Origin: Caloramator australicus RC3
GTDB taxonomy: Bacteria; Bacillota; Clostridia; Clostridiales; Caloramatoraceae
Assembly (NCBI RefSeq): GCF_000297115.1
Contig: NZ_CAKP01000002.1
Coordinates: 1 to 42,264, forward strand
DNA: 42,264 nucleotides
Direction: 5' to 3'
The position numbers and the translations under genes are program-made. Shown piece by piece: positions 1 to 8,951 of the stretch (its first letter is position 1; every line of letters begins with the position of its first letter). The notes under the pieces are model-generated. The model ran no database searches. It was not told the DNA's origin and saw only the letters and a program-made list of their open reading frames with translations.

Positions 1-520
1 CTAACATCCTTCTAAATTCTGCCCATGATACTTCTGTTATTGCTTTGGCTAATTTATGATTTTGTTGCATATTTTTTACCTGTAAATCTTCTAAAACTAT
101 CACTTGGTTTTCGTGTATAATTTTAGAAGATAATTTGTGAAGAAAATCTTTCCTTTGATTTGATATTTTTTCGTGTAGTTTTGCAAGTTTTTGTCTTGTC
201 CTTTCATAGTTTTTACTTTGCTTTTGCTTTCTTGATAATGATTTTTGTATAATTTTAATTCTTTTTTCTGTTTTTCTTAACCATTTTGGATTTTCTACCT
301 TTGTTCCATCTGATAAAATAGCAAATTCTTTAATTCCTAAATCTATACCTACTTTTTTATCTATTTTAGGTAATTCTTTAATTTCTTCTTCTACAAGTAT
401 AGAAGCATAATATTTGCCTGTTGGCGTTTTTGATATAGTTACGGATTTAATTTTTCCTTCAAATTGTCTGTGTTGTTTTATTTTTATTTTTGTCTTTAAA
501 AGCCAGGCATTTAACCCGAC
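1..520 (-). pseudogene. 5'-truncated TnpB (IS200/IS605 OrfB) fragment, continues off the left edge
   Basis: The minus strand is open from 520 to position 1 and encodes the middle of a TnpB RNA-guided nuclease. Visible are the RuvC-I motif VGIDLGIKEFAILSDG, a basic helical linker (KNYERTRQKLAKLHEKIS), and the RuvC-II motif VLEDLQVKNM, so the Asp and Glu positions are intact in this piece. There is no start codon: upstream the frame runs straight into the glpP stop codon, and the N-terminal half of about 150 residues expected for the family is absent. The rest of the gene lies outside the window. I read this as an IS remnant whose 5' part was lost next to the glpP end. No element end can be recognised here. 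Confidence 0.8.
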
Positions 521-1078
521 TTACCATAAATCTTTACATGAAGTTGATATACCTACCGCACCATTTGAAATGGCGTTTTCTATATCAATTTTATCCCAAA
601 TCAGTCCACCTGCAATAACAGGTATTTTTACATTCTCGTGTATTTTTTCAATAACCTTATGCGCAAGCCCTGGCATTATCTCAACAGCATTAGGTTTGTC
701 CTCTAATATATTTTTTATGCCGGTTTCAAGCGACCTTGAATCCAGCAGAAATATTCTTTGGACAGCAATTAACCCTTCATTCTTTATGCATTTTATCAAT
801 GTTGGCTTTGTTGTAATAATACCGTCGACACCAACAAGTTTTAGATATTTTACAGCATATTCGTCCTTCCCTAAACCTTCTACCAAATCGATATGAGCAA
901 AGACTTTCTTACCGCTATTTTTTATTGCAGCAACAATGCTCTTCATATTTAGTATGTTTCCGCACAGCAAAAAAACTACTTTAACATCCCTCTCGAGGAC
1001 AACATCAATATCCCTAACGCTTTTTATTGCAGCAATTATAGGATTCTCACTTAAACTATCCAACAAAATCTTCATCAT
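521..1078 (-). CDS. glpP: Glycerol-3-phosphate-responsive antiterminator GlpP
   Basis: A 185-residue protein of full family length that matches GlpP: an (alpha/beta) barrel-like protein ending in the typical STSCKDLW tail, with VGVDGIITTKP and the EIMPGLAHKVI and VIAGGLI stretches. In Bacillus, GlpP with glycerol-3-phosphate binds leader mRNA of glp genes and prevents termination. Here it is the last gene of the glpA-like unit, 14 bases after the DUF1667 gene, and two switchable leader terminators lie upstream in the same locus. AGGGGG lies just before two adjacent ATG codons; the second ATG has the better spacing, so the protein may start at 1075. The stop codon abuts a tnpB remnant. Confidence 0.92.
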   Translation of the reverse strand: MMKILLDSLSENPIIAAIKSVRDIDVVLERDVKVVFLLCGNILNMKSIVAAIKNSGKKVFAHIDLVEGLGKDEYAVKYLKLVGVDGIITTKPTLIKCIKNEGLIAVQRIFLLDSRSLETGIKNILEDKPNAVEIMPGLAHKVIEKIHENVKIPVIAGGLIWDKIDIENAISNGAVGISTSCKDLW

Positions 1079-1092
1079 TATCCCCCTAAATT

Positions 1093-1452
1093 TTAATCAG
1101 CCCTTTGTATTTTGGAAGTAGCAACTATATTTGCGCCAGTTCCAAGGACATTTTCAATTATTATGTCACCAATTTCTACCGGCGCATTTATCTTCACCTT
1201 ATTTATCTCCTTCATTATATCAAAAATTTTGCTTTTTGGAATTTCTTTATCGGTTTTAACCGATAAAAGCGGCCTATCTCCACCTTCAACCTTAACCGTT
1301 GTAGTTATTATTCTAAGAGGGTTTGTAATTTCATTTTTTGCGTATTCTTCGCCCCTCTTGCACTTATTGCCGCTCACCTTTATTTCTCCATCTACTTCAA
1401 CTTTCAGCTGACAACCGAGTGGGCAATTTATGCAGGTCATATTTTTTATCAT
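1093..1452 (-). CDS. DUF1667 cysteine-rich protein of the glp unit
   Basis: A 119-residue protein beginning MTCINCPLGCQLKVEV, with Cys at about residues 7, 10, 14 and 31 in a C-x2-C-x3-C pattern that resembles the Fe-S ligands of molybdopterin oxidoreductases; this is the DUF1667 family. In many Clostridia such a gene follows a GlpA-like dehydrogenase and an FAD/NAD oxidoreductase, as here. The start codon overlaps the upstream stop by four bases (ATGA), preceded by GGAGGTGG, so translation is probably coupled. A role as small electron-transfer subunit of the glycerol-3-phosphate oxidising complex is an inference from context; no biochemical function can be read from the sequence. Confidence 0.85.
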   Translation of the reverse strand: MIKNMTCINCPLGCQLKVEVDGEIKVSGNKCKRGEEYAKNEITNPLRIITTTVKVEGGDRPLLSVKTDKEIPKSKIFDIMKEINKVKINAPVEIGDIIIENVLGTGANIVATSKIQRAD

Positions 1453-2711
1453 ATCGCCACCTCCTCAAGTTCAAATACCAATTCATCTCCCTCAACCTTT
1501 TGAAGAATATCCTTAGATAATTTTACATTCTCCATCTCTCCAGGCGATACATGATTTTTTCTTGACTTATATAATACCTTATCTCCATCTTTTACAATCA
1601 AGTTTACATTGTGGTATACATCGCTAACCCTCATGTAAAAATTAACAGCATCCTTTACATTTTCAGGATGGATTATATTAGGAACGACATATCTAATTCC
1701 ATTTAACCCTTTAGTCTTAAATTTATTAGCGCTATTTGATTTTTCGCCTTTGATATATTTTGCTGCGCCGTATCCTGCAAGGAAGCTCTCCTGTGTTACA
1801 AAGTCCACAAGGTCGTGAACGTGAACGACATTTCCACACGCAAAAATCCCTTCTATGCTTGTTTCCATAAGCTCATTCACATAAGCTCCATTTGTTACAG
1901 GGTTTATCTCTATTTTTGCTTCTCTTGTCAGTTCATTTTCAGGTATTAATCCAACAGATAATAAAAGCGTATCACATTCAACAAATAATTCAGTCCCTTC
2001 GATGGGCTGCCTTTTATCATCCACCTTTGCAATTGTAACTCCTTCTACTCTTTCTTTGCCATGTATTTTAGTTACAGTATGGTTAAACAAAAGTGGGATG
2101 TCAAAATCCTCAAGGCACTGAACTATGTTTCTTTTTAAACCTGTTGAGTAAGGCATAAGTTCAACTACCATTTTAACTTCGGCACCTTCTAATGTCATTC
2201 TTCTTGCCATGATAAGCCCTATATCACCGGAGCCTAATATAACAACCTTTTTACCAACCATATAACCTTCCATATTTACAAACCTCTGGGCTGCTCCTGC
2301 TGTAAAAACTCCTGCCGGCCTACTTCCAGGTATGTTTAGTGCTCCTCTTGTTCTTTCTCGGCAACCCATAGCAAGAACTACTGCTTTTGCTTCTATTTCA
2401 AAAAGTCCATCCTTTGGATTTAGAGCAATTATCTTTTTGTCTTCACCCAAATGCAAAACCATCGACTCTAGTTTATATTCTATTCCTAGCTTTTCAACTT
2501 CATCAATAAACCTTTGGGCATATTCAGGACCGGTTAGCTGTTCCTTAAATACATGAAGTCCAAAACCATTGTGGATGCATTGTTGAAGTATTCCACCCAG
2601 CCTTTTGTCCCTTTCGAGTATCAATATATCATCAATTCCATTTTTCTTTGCCTCTATTGCAGCAGCAAGCCCTGCAGGGCCTCCTCCGATTATAACTAAA
2701 TCCCTTTCCAT
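1449..2711 (-). CDS. FAD/NAD(P)-dependent oxidoreductase of the glp unit
   Basis: A 420-residue two-dinucleotide-binding-domain flavoprotein. An FAD-binding GGGPAGLAAA motif lies at about residues 8-17, an ATG-like motif VVLAMGCRERTRG at about 110, an NAD-binding VVILGSGDIGLIMARR at about 152, and the second FAD motif GIFACGNVVHVHD near residue 285. The C-terminal 110 residues form a small extra domain. The family occurs as partner of GlpA-like dehydrogenases (and of hydrogen cyanide synthase or octopine/opine oxidase B-type subunits). It probably passes electrons from glycerol-3-phosphate oxidation to NAD(P) or another carrier; that step is inferred. The gene starts 12 bases after the upstream stop with GGGGTGGG as the ribosome binding site. 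Confidence 0.85.
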   Translation of the reverse strand: MERDLVIIGGGPAGLAAAIEAKKNGIDDILILERDKRLGGILQQCIHNGFGLHVFKEQLTGPEYAQRFIDEVEKLGIEYKLESMVLHLGEDKKIIALNPKDGLFEIEAKAVVLAMGCRERTRGALNIPGSRPAGVFTAGAAQRFVNMEGYMVGKKVVILGSGDIGLIMARRMTLEGAEVKMVVELMPYSTGLKRNIVQCLEDFDIPLLFNHTVTKIHGKERVEGVTIAKVDDKRQPIEGTELFVECDTLLLSVGLIPENELTREAKIEINPVTNGAYVNELMETSIEGIFACGNVVHVHDLVDFVTQESFLAGYGAAKYIKGEKSNSANKFKTKGLNGIRYVVPNIIHPENVKDAVNFYMRVSDVYHNVNLIVKDGDKVLYKSRKNHVSPGEMENVKLSKDILQKVEGDELVFELEEVAI

Positions 2712-2723
2712 TTTCCCACCCCT

Positions 2724-4148
2724 TTATTTTGTCCTTCCGGTTAAAATATAGCTTCCTTCTTCTGATTTTAATATTTCCGTCATAGGAATATTAAGTTCTC
2801 TTGAAAGTATCTCAACTACCCTTGGCATGCAGAATCCTCCCTGGCACCTTCCCATTCCAGCTCTTACTCTTCTTTTTACTCCATCTACTGTCCTTGCTCC
2901 AAGGGGTCTTTTTATTGCGTTTATTATATCTCCCTCTGTTATGTGCTCACATCTGCAGATTATTCTTCCATAGGCGCTGTTTGAAGAGAGAGCTAATTTT
3001 TTCTCATCATCGGTCATTTGTATAAATAGCTTTGTATTTGTTCTGTGTTTTATGAAATTGTTCTTCAAAGTTAATCTTAATCCCTCATTTTCAAGCAGAC
3101 TAACTACATAAGGAGCAATTGCAACCGATGCAGTCAAACCTGGTGATTCTATTCCCGCAGCATTCACTGCATTTTTTGTAGGAACGTTTATTACAAAATC
3201 TCCAGTGTCAGACGTTGCTCTAATTCCTGCAAAAGAGGTTATAATATCTCTTGGGTTTATATTTTTTACGCTTCGGCTTCCCCCTTTTAATATCTCCTCA
3301 ATTCCTTTCTTTGTAGTAGAAACATCGTCTTTCTTATCCATTTCAATCGCATTAGGCCCTACAAATAAATTTCCATGAACCGTTGGAGATACAAGTATTC
3401 CTTTTCCTTTGTTTGAAGGAGTCTGGAATATTGTTCTTGTAACAATATTTCCAACCGATTTGTCAAAAAGGCAATACTCTCCCCTTCTTGGGATTATTTT
3501 AAACTTTTCTCCTCCAAGCATATCATTTATTTCATCGGAAAAAAGCCCCGCTGCATTAACTAAATATCTTGATTTAAATTTTCCATTGTTTGTCTCTATG
3601 TTAAATACATCGTTTTCTTTGTAAATATTAGTTACAGTTGTTGAAAACATAAATTCAACGCCATTTTCATTTGCGTTTTCTGCAAGCGCTATTGCAAGTT
3701 CAAAGGGTGAAACGATTGCGCCTGTTTTCGCATAAAGTGCCCCAACGACATTATCCTGTATATTGGGCTCTAACGATAAAACCGTATTTTTATCTATTAT
3801 AGAAAGTTCCTTAACTCCATTCTTTAAACCTCTTTCGTATAGCATTTCAATATGCCTTAAATCATCATCGTTAAATGCCAGGACAAGAGAACCGTTTCTT
3901 TTATAAGGAACATCCAGCTCTTCACAAATTTTTTCATACATCTCACTGCCTAATACATTGAATTTTGCCTTTAAAGTTCCTTCCTTGGCATCATACCCTG
4001 CGTGAACTATTCCACTGTTAGCCTTAGTTGAGCCATTTGAGACATCATTAGACTTTTCAATGACCACGCAGCTCAAATCATATTTTGAAAGTTCCCTTGC
4101 AATACTTGTTCCAACAATACCTGCCCCAATTATCGCAACATCAAACAT
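2724..4148 (-). CDS. glpA: Anaerobic glycerol-3-phosphate dehydrogenase GlpA-like, DAO fold with BFD-type Fe-S domain
   Basis: A 474-residue protein. The N-terminal DAO-type FAD domain starts with FDVAIIGAGIVGTSIAREL; the C-terminal 70 residues carry a BFD-like [2Fe-2S] domain with the pattern CRCEH...GMGRCQGGFCMPR, giving CxC and Cx4C ligands. It should oxidise glycerol-3-phosphate to dihydroxyacetone phosphate. The start at 4148 is chosen because GGGGAGG lies 7 bases upstream and the FAD motif begins at once; the 28 further upstream codons translate the leader terminator and are not protein. The gene heads a unit with the FAD/NAD oxidoreductase, DUF1667 and glpP. GlpA versus another DAO oxidase is decided by the glpFK context. 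Confidence 0.85.
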   Translation of the reverse strand: MFDVAIIGAGIVGTSIARELSKYDLSCVVIEKSNDVSNGSTKANSGIVHAGYDAKEGTLKAKFNVLGSEMYEKICEELDVPYKRNGSLVLAFNDDDLRHIEMLYERGLKNGVKELSIIDKNTVLSLEPNIQDNVVGALYAKTGAIVSPFELAIALAENANENGVEFMFSTTVTNIYKENDVFNIETNNGKFKSRYLVNAAGLFSDEINDMLGGEKFKIIPRRGEYCLFDKSVGNIVTRTIFQTPSNKGKGILVSPTVHGNLFVGPNAIEMDKKDDVSTTKKGIEEILKGGSRSVKNINPRDIITSFAGIRATSDTGDFVINVPTKNAVNAAGIESPGLTASVAIAPYVVSLLENEGLRLTLKNNFIKHRTNTKLFIQMTDDEKKLALSSNSAYGRIICRCEHITEGDIINAIKRPLGARTVDGVKRRVRAGMGRCQGGFCMPRVVEILSRELNIPMTEILKSEEGSYILTGRTK

Positions 4149-4174
4149 AAAAAAGCCTCCCCTTAATAAAATAA

Positions 4175-4231
4175 GCCATGGAAAAAAGGCCACAATTCTG
4201 TGGCTTTTTTCATGGCTCTCAACTCTCGCCA
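4175..4231 (-). promoter_or_regulatory. GlpP-type leader: antiterminator box plus terminator before glpA
   Basis: The minus-strand leader contains the box TGGCGAGAGTTGAGAGCCA (4213-4231), whose TGGC and GCCA ends can pair. The same GCC also starts the 5' arm of a long hairpin (4175-4216) with core GCCACAGAATTGTGGC followed by CTTTTTT, a rho-independent terminator. The two structures exclude each other. The box recurs before glpF, and glpP is encoded downstream, so this is most likely a GlpP-controlled terminator; binding itself is inferred. Confidence 0.75.
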
Positions 4232-4248
4232 ATTATTCTGTTATTTTT

Positions 4249-4277
4249 ATATTATCACATTCTATTTACTAAATCAA
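4249..4277 (-). promoter_or_regulatory. Promoter for the glpA-like unit
   Basis: TTGATT (4272-4277) and TAATAT (4249-4254) are separated by 17 bases on the minus strand. The -35 abuts the glpK stop codon. Transcription would begin near 4242 and run through the leader terminator, so the glpA unit has its own start besides readthrough from glpFK. Confidence 0.65.
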
Positions 4278-5774
<1,497 letters not shown>

Positions 5775-5787
5775 TTATATCCCCCCA

Positions 5788-6603
5788 TCACTTTTTGATT
5801 TCTACTTTGCTCTTAGCAACTACTTGCATAGTTGGAAAGTATGGAACTATTATCTTTTCGTAAATAAATGCTCCTAACTGTGCACCAATGATTGGCCCAA
5901 ATATTGGAACTATAAAACCATAATTATTTGGTCCAATTGCTGCACTTCCCCATCCAGCAAATATTGCAAACAATCTTGGTCCTAAATCACGGGCTGGATT
6001 CATTGCAAATCCTGTAAGTGGACCGAAGGATGAACCTATTATTGCTATAGTAATACCTATCATAACTGCTGCCATACCAGGAGTTGGAGCCGCCTGATTT
6101 CTTGTATCACCAACTGCTAAAACAACAATCAAAAGGAAAGCTGTAATTGCAATTTCAACTAAAAGAGCTTCCATTGTTGAAAGATGTGGTTTTGGGAAAG
6201 TAGAAAAAATACCAACTAATTTAGCACTTTCTTGAGTTCCTCTAACAAGATTATTTGTCTGTTCATAAAGCAAGAATGAACTTCTATATAAGCCATATAC
6301 AACAGCCGCAGCAGCAAATGTTCCGAGCATCTGAGCTATTATGTATGGTATAACCTTTTTCTTGTCAAAACCTTTAAATGTTGCCAGTGCAAGTGTAACT
6401 GCCGGGTTAATGTGTGTTCCTGAGATTGAGCCTGTAACAAATATAGCCATCGCAACTGCCATACCCCAAACTATCGAAATTTCCCATTGTCCAATTCCCG
6501 CACCCTCTAAAACAAGTGCTGCAACAACACCAGCACCTATAAAGATAAGAATAAATGAACCGATAAATTCAGAAATCAATTCCCCTAAATAACTTTTTTG
6601 CAT
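5788..6603 (-). CDS. glpF: Glycerol uptake facilitator (aquaglyceroporin)
   Basis: A 271-residue MIP-family channel with six hydrophobic segments and both pore motifs: GTHINPAVTLA at about residue 68 and GFAMNPARDLGPR at about 200. The Arg and Asp after the second NPA are typical of glycerol-conducting members. A loop of about 25 polar residues (LYEQTNNLVRGTQESAKLVG) lies between the third and fourth segments, and a short basic C-terminus ends the protein. It is first gene of the glpFK transcript, directly downstream of a GlpP-type leader terminator. The ribosome binding site is GAGGGGGAT. Confidence 0.95.
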   Translation of the reverse strand: MQKSYLGELISEFIGSFILIFIGAGVVAALVLEGAGIGQWEISIVWGMAVAMAIFVTGSISGTHINPAVTLALATFKGFDKKKVIPYIIAQMLGTFAAAAVVYGLYRSSFLLYEQTNNLVRGTQESAKLVGIFSTFPKPHLSTMEALLVEIAITAFLLIVVLAVGDTRNQAAPTPGMAAVMIGITIAIIGSSFGPLTGFAMNPARDLGPRLFAIFAGWGSAAIGPNNYGFIVPIFGPIIGAQLGAFIYEKIIVPYFPTMQVVAKSKVEIKK

Positions 6604-6675
6604 TTTTTCATCCCCCTCAATAGATTTTACTTTTTCTTTTGATAAAAGGTATTATTTTTCCAAAACCCACCTCCC

Positions 6676-6728
6676 AAAAAAAGCCGCAACACTACAATTG
6701 TAGTATTGCGGCTCTCAAATCTCTGCCA
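6676..6728 (-). promoter_or_regulatory. GlpP-type leader: antiterminator box plus terminator before glpF
   Basis: The box TGGCAGAGATTTGAGAGCC lies at 6710-6728 on the minus strand, starting about five bases after the expected transcript start. Its last GCC is the first part of a strong terminator hairpin at 6683-6712 (GCCGCAA arm, TTGCGGC arm) followed by seven T. GGC/GCC pairing within the box would break the terminator. The same design is found before the glpA-like gene. Confidence 0.78.
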
Positions 6729-6739
6729 TCTACGCTTAT

Positions 6740-6769
6740 ATTCTAACACATAATTTCAAGAATTTTCAA
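6740..6769 (-). promoter_or_regulatory. Promoter of glpFK
   Basis: TTGAAA (6764-6769) and TAGAAT (6740-6745) with an 18-base spacer on the minus strand. The predicted start near 6733 places the leader box at the very 5' end of the message. Confidence 0.6.
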
Positions 6770-6880
6770 TATAATTACTAAAAGTTAAAAAAATAACCTT
6801 CATCATAAAACGACAAAACTCAGTTAATGTTGTCAGAAAAATTTTACGATGTTTTAAATTTAAGGATGAAACAATATCCT

Positions 6881-6902
6881 GAGCCTGAAGAAATTCAGGC
6901 TC
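6881..6902 (-). terminator. Hairpin after rlmH, weak terminator
   Basis: GAGCCTGAA and TTCAGGCTC form a 9-10 base-pair stem with a very short loop. It lies 25 bases after the rlmH stop, but no T-run follows on the minus strand, so it may be an mRNA 3'-end stabiliser and not a true terminator. Confidence 0.35.
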
Positions 6903-6926
6903 TTAATTCCAGAAAAAATTTTGCGA

Positions 6927-7406
6927 CTACTTATGGTACGGTTCACCGCTAATTATCCTATAGGCCCTATAAATTTGTTCAAGTAAAATCAAACGCATAA
7001 GCTGGTGGGGGAAGGTCATTTTAGAAAAGGAAAGCTTAAAGTCAGCTCTGTTTAAAACATCCTTTGATAATCCTATAGATCCTCCTATTATAAAGGCGAT
7101 GCTGCTACTGCCTTCTATTGCCCTTTGATTTAAAAATTGTGCAAATTCTTCGGAGGATAAATTTTTTCCGTTTATGTCAAGGGCAATAACATACATGTTG
7201 TCCTTGATGTGTTTTAAAATATTTTGTCCTTCCTTATCCTTTACGTTTTCCTCTTCCCTTTCAGATAAATTCTCCGGGGCCTTTTCATCAGGAACTTCTA
7301 TTATTTCAACCTTAGCATATTTTGAAAGCCTTTTTAAATATTCACTTATCCCTTCTTTTAAATATTTTTCCTTTAGCTTACCTACAGAAATTATAGTTAA
7401 GTTCAT
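6927..7406 (-). CDS. rlmH: 23S rRNA pseudouridine-1915 N3-methyltransferase RlmH
   Basis: A 159-residue SPOUT methyltransferase of exact family length. The knotted SAM site is seen as [18 protein letters not shown] followed by [20 protein letters not shown], and the C-terminus ends [14 protein letters not shown], which is diagnostic. It methylates the pseudouridine in helix 69 of 23S rRNA on the assembled 70S ribosome. The start [16 protein letters not shown] at 7406 is preceded by AAAGGAGG; twelve additional upstream codons are not supported. In Firmicutes rlmH commonly follows walJ and htrA, as here with the permease inserted between. Confidence 0.96.
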   Translation of the reverse strand: MNLTIISVGKLKEKYLKEGISEYLKRLSKYAKVEIIEVPDEKAPENLSEREEENVKDKEGQNILKHIKDNMYVIALDINGKNLSSEEFAQFLNQRAIEGSSSIAFIIGGSIGLSKDVLNRADFKLSFSKMTFPHQLMRLILLEQIYRAYRIISGEPYHK

Positions 7407-7472
7407 ACTCTCCTCCTTTAAAAGCTTTTGTTTATAATACAATTTTATTTACAATGAAAACTATTGTAAAGT

Positions 7473-7502
7473 AAAAAAGCTACCCCCACCTTAAGGGGTA
7501 GC
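7473..7502 (-). terminator. Terminator of the uracil permease gene
   Basis: GCTACCCC and GGGGGTAGC arms (7479-7502) around TTAAGGT, followed by TTTTTT on the minus strand, 11 bases after the permease stop codon. A clear rho-independent terminator separating it from rlmH. Confidence 0.85.
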
Positions 7503-7513
7503 CTACTTATATT

Positions 7514-8752
7514 TTATTCTCTGTTTAAAACTAAATTCACTATAACCCCAACTATTGCTGCAAAGCTAAGACCTTGTATTTTTACCGTTTCTGTTACAGG
7601 AATACCTATATTTATTCCTGTATATGATGGTAACAGTCCTAGAATAAGAACTGTAGCCATTACTATGATATTCTTTACATTAAATTTAACCTTGCTGTTT
7701 TTTATCGTCTGAACCCCTATTAGGGCTATCATCGAATATAACATAAAGCTAATTCCACCCATTACTGGGACCGGAATGGACTTTAAAACTCCTCCAACCT
7801 TACCTATAAATCCCAGAATCATCGCAAAGACTGCAGTCATTCTAAGAATTGATGGGTCATAATTTTTTGTAATCGCTAAAACTCCTGTATTTTCGCCATA
7901 GGTTGTATTGGCAGGTCCTCCTATAAATCCTGCTGCCATAGTTGCCAAACCATCGCCTAAAAGCGTTCTATTAAGACCTGGGTCCTTTATAAAATCCTGT
8001 CCTACAACCTGTCCGTTTGTCGTAATATCGCCTATATGTTCCATTAACACCGCAAGAACTACTGGTGCTATAATTGCTATTGCTGCTAAGTCAAATTTAG
8101 GTAAAGTAAAGTGTGGGATTTCTATTAATTTTGCTGCAGATATGCTGGATGTATCAACTATTCCTAAGGCAGCTGATAGAATATACCCAAAGGCAACCCC
8201 TACTATAATTGAAAGCTGTTTTAATAGTCCCTTGCCAAACAAGGTTATCATAACTGCAACTAAAAGGGTTGCTATTGAAACCAAATAATTCGTCTTTGCA
8301 CTGTTATAGGCTACAGGAACCAAGTTTAAACCTATTACCATTATCATAGGCCCTACAACCTGTGCAGGTAGGAATTTTTTTATTTTTTCTACCCCTATCT
8401 TATGAACTACTAAGGACACTAAAACATAGATTAGTCCTGCAACTACTATCCCGCCCTGTGCATATCTTAAATCTCCGAAGGATTCTTTTACCGCAATTAT
8501 ACCTGGTATAAAGGCAAAGGATGAACCTAAGAAAACCGGAACCTTTTTCTTTGTGCAAAGATGGAATATCATGGTTCCAAGACCTGCTGAGAATATAGCC
8601 ACCGATGGGTCAAGACCTGTTAAGATAGGAACCAAAACTGTGGCACCAAACATCGCGATAAGATGCTGAACTGCCAAGATTATTCTTTTTAGTCTTTCAA
8701 GTAAAGTAATTTCCTGAGCTAACTGTCCTTTTAATACTATTTTTTCTTGCAT
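7514..8752 (-). CDS. uraA: Uracil permease (NCS2 / nucleobase:cation symporter-2)
   Basis: A 412-residue membrane protein with about 12-14 hydrophobic segments. It shows the NCS2 features: LIAMFGATVLVPILTGLDPS in the first helix region, a conserved Glu in VLMEHIGDI, and GFIGGPANTTYGENTGVLA, a stretch typical of uracil rather than xanthine carriers. It imports uracil by proton symport. The assignment to uracil is backed by the PyrR-binding leader upstream, which links expression to pyrimidine supply. The ribosome binding site AAAGGAGG lies 7 bases before the ATG and directly after the second PyrR loop. The name pyrP is also used for such genes. Confidence 0.93.
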   Translation of the reverse strand: MQEKIVLKGQLAQEITLLERLKRIILAVQHLIAMFGATVLVPILTGLDPSVAIFSAGLGTMIFHLCTKKKVPVFLGSSFAFIPGIIAVKESFGDLRYAQGGIVVAGLIYVLVSLVVHKIGVEKIKKFLPAQVVGPMIMVIGLNLVPVAYNSAKTNYLVSIATLLVAVMITLFGKGLLKQLSIIVGVAFGYILSAALGIVDTSSISAAKLIEIPHFTLPKFDLAAIAIIAPVVLAVLMEHIGDITTNGQVVGQDFIKDPGLNRTLLGDGLATMAAGFIGGPANTTYGENTGVLAITKNYDPSILRMTAVFAMILGFIGKVGGVLKSIPVPVMGGISFMLYSMIALIGVQTIKNSKVKFNVKNIIVMATVLILGLLPSYTGINIGIPVTETVKIQGLSFAAIVGVIVNLVLNRE

Positions 8753-8769
8753 TTTAAAACCTCCTTTTT

Positions 8770-8789
8770 CAGCCTCGCTGGACTGATTT
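8770..8789 (-). promoter_or_regulatory. Second PyrR-binding loop, next to the uraA ribosome binding site
   Basis: The minus strand reads AAATCAGTCCAGCGAGGCTG, matching the PyrR loop consensus (TCAGTCC then a short loop then GAGGCTG). Flanking CTTTT and AAAAG extend the stem into the AAGGAGG ribosome binding site. It lies downstream of the attenuator terminator, so it can act only on translation of readthrough transcripts. Confidence 0.75.
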
Positions 8790-8804
8790 AAAAGTTTTGG
8801 GCAT

Positions 8805-8837
8805 AAAAAAACTTCCTACCATGGGAGGTAAGAAGTT
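8805..8837 (-). terminator. Attenuator terminator in the uraA leader
   Basis: AACTTCTTACC and GGTAGGAAGTT arms around TCCCAT, followed by six or more T (8805-8810). The TCTTACC in its 5' arm can instead pair with GGTAAGA at the 3' side of the first PyrR loop, giving an antiterminator. This is the classic PyrR three-structure switch. Confidence 0.85.
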
Positions 8838-8872
8838 GTATCCAATATTATGCAAAACCTTTAACATCTTAC

Positions 8873-8892
8873 CAGCCTCACGGGACTGATTT
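8873..8892 (-). promoter_or_regulatory. First PyrR-binding loop (anti-antiterminator) of the uraA leader
   Basis: The minus strand reads AAATCAGTCCCGTGAGGCTG, flanked by CTTTAA upstream and TTAAAG downstream that close the stem. PyrR with UMP should stabilise this hairpin, block the antiterminator and cause termination at 8805-8837. PyrR itself is not in the window. Confidence 0.85.
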
Positions 8893-8917
8893 AAAGACCT
8901 CTTTTATTATCTTTTAC

Positions 8918-8946
8918 ATAATAACACATTATTTAATAAAAATCAA
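8918..8946 (-). promoter_or_regulatory. Promoter of uraA
   Basis: TTGATT (8941-8946) and TATTAT (8918-8923) with a 17-base spacer on the minus strand, just after the htrA stop codon. The resulting leader would be about 155 bases and contain both PyrR loops and the terminator. Confidence 0.65.
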
Positions 8947-8951
8947 TAGCT

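Noticed and set aside
414-896. 160-codon open frame on the plus strand
   Set aside because: It is antisense to glpP and the tnpB remnant, has no ribosome binding site and shows no known protein features.
4149-4232. 28 extra N-terminal codons on the GlpA-like protein
   Set aside because: They translate the leader terminator and GlpP box; the FAD motif and a good ribosome binding site support the start at 4148.
6780-6860. Loose inverted sequences (CATAAAACGAC and TTTTACGATG) between glpF and rlmH
   Set aside because: Pairing is poor and there is no link to a known regulator; nothing beyond AT-rich spacer can be supported.
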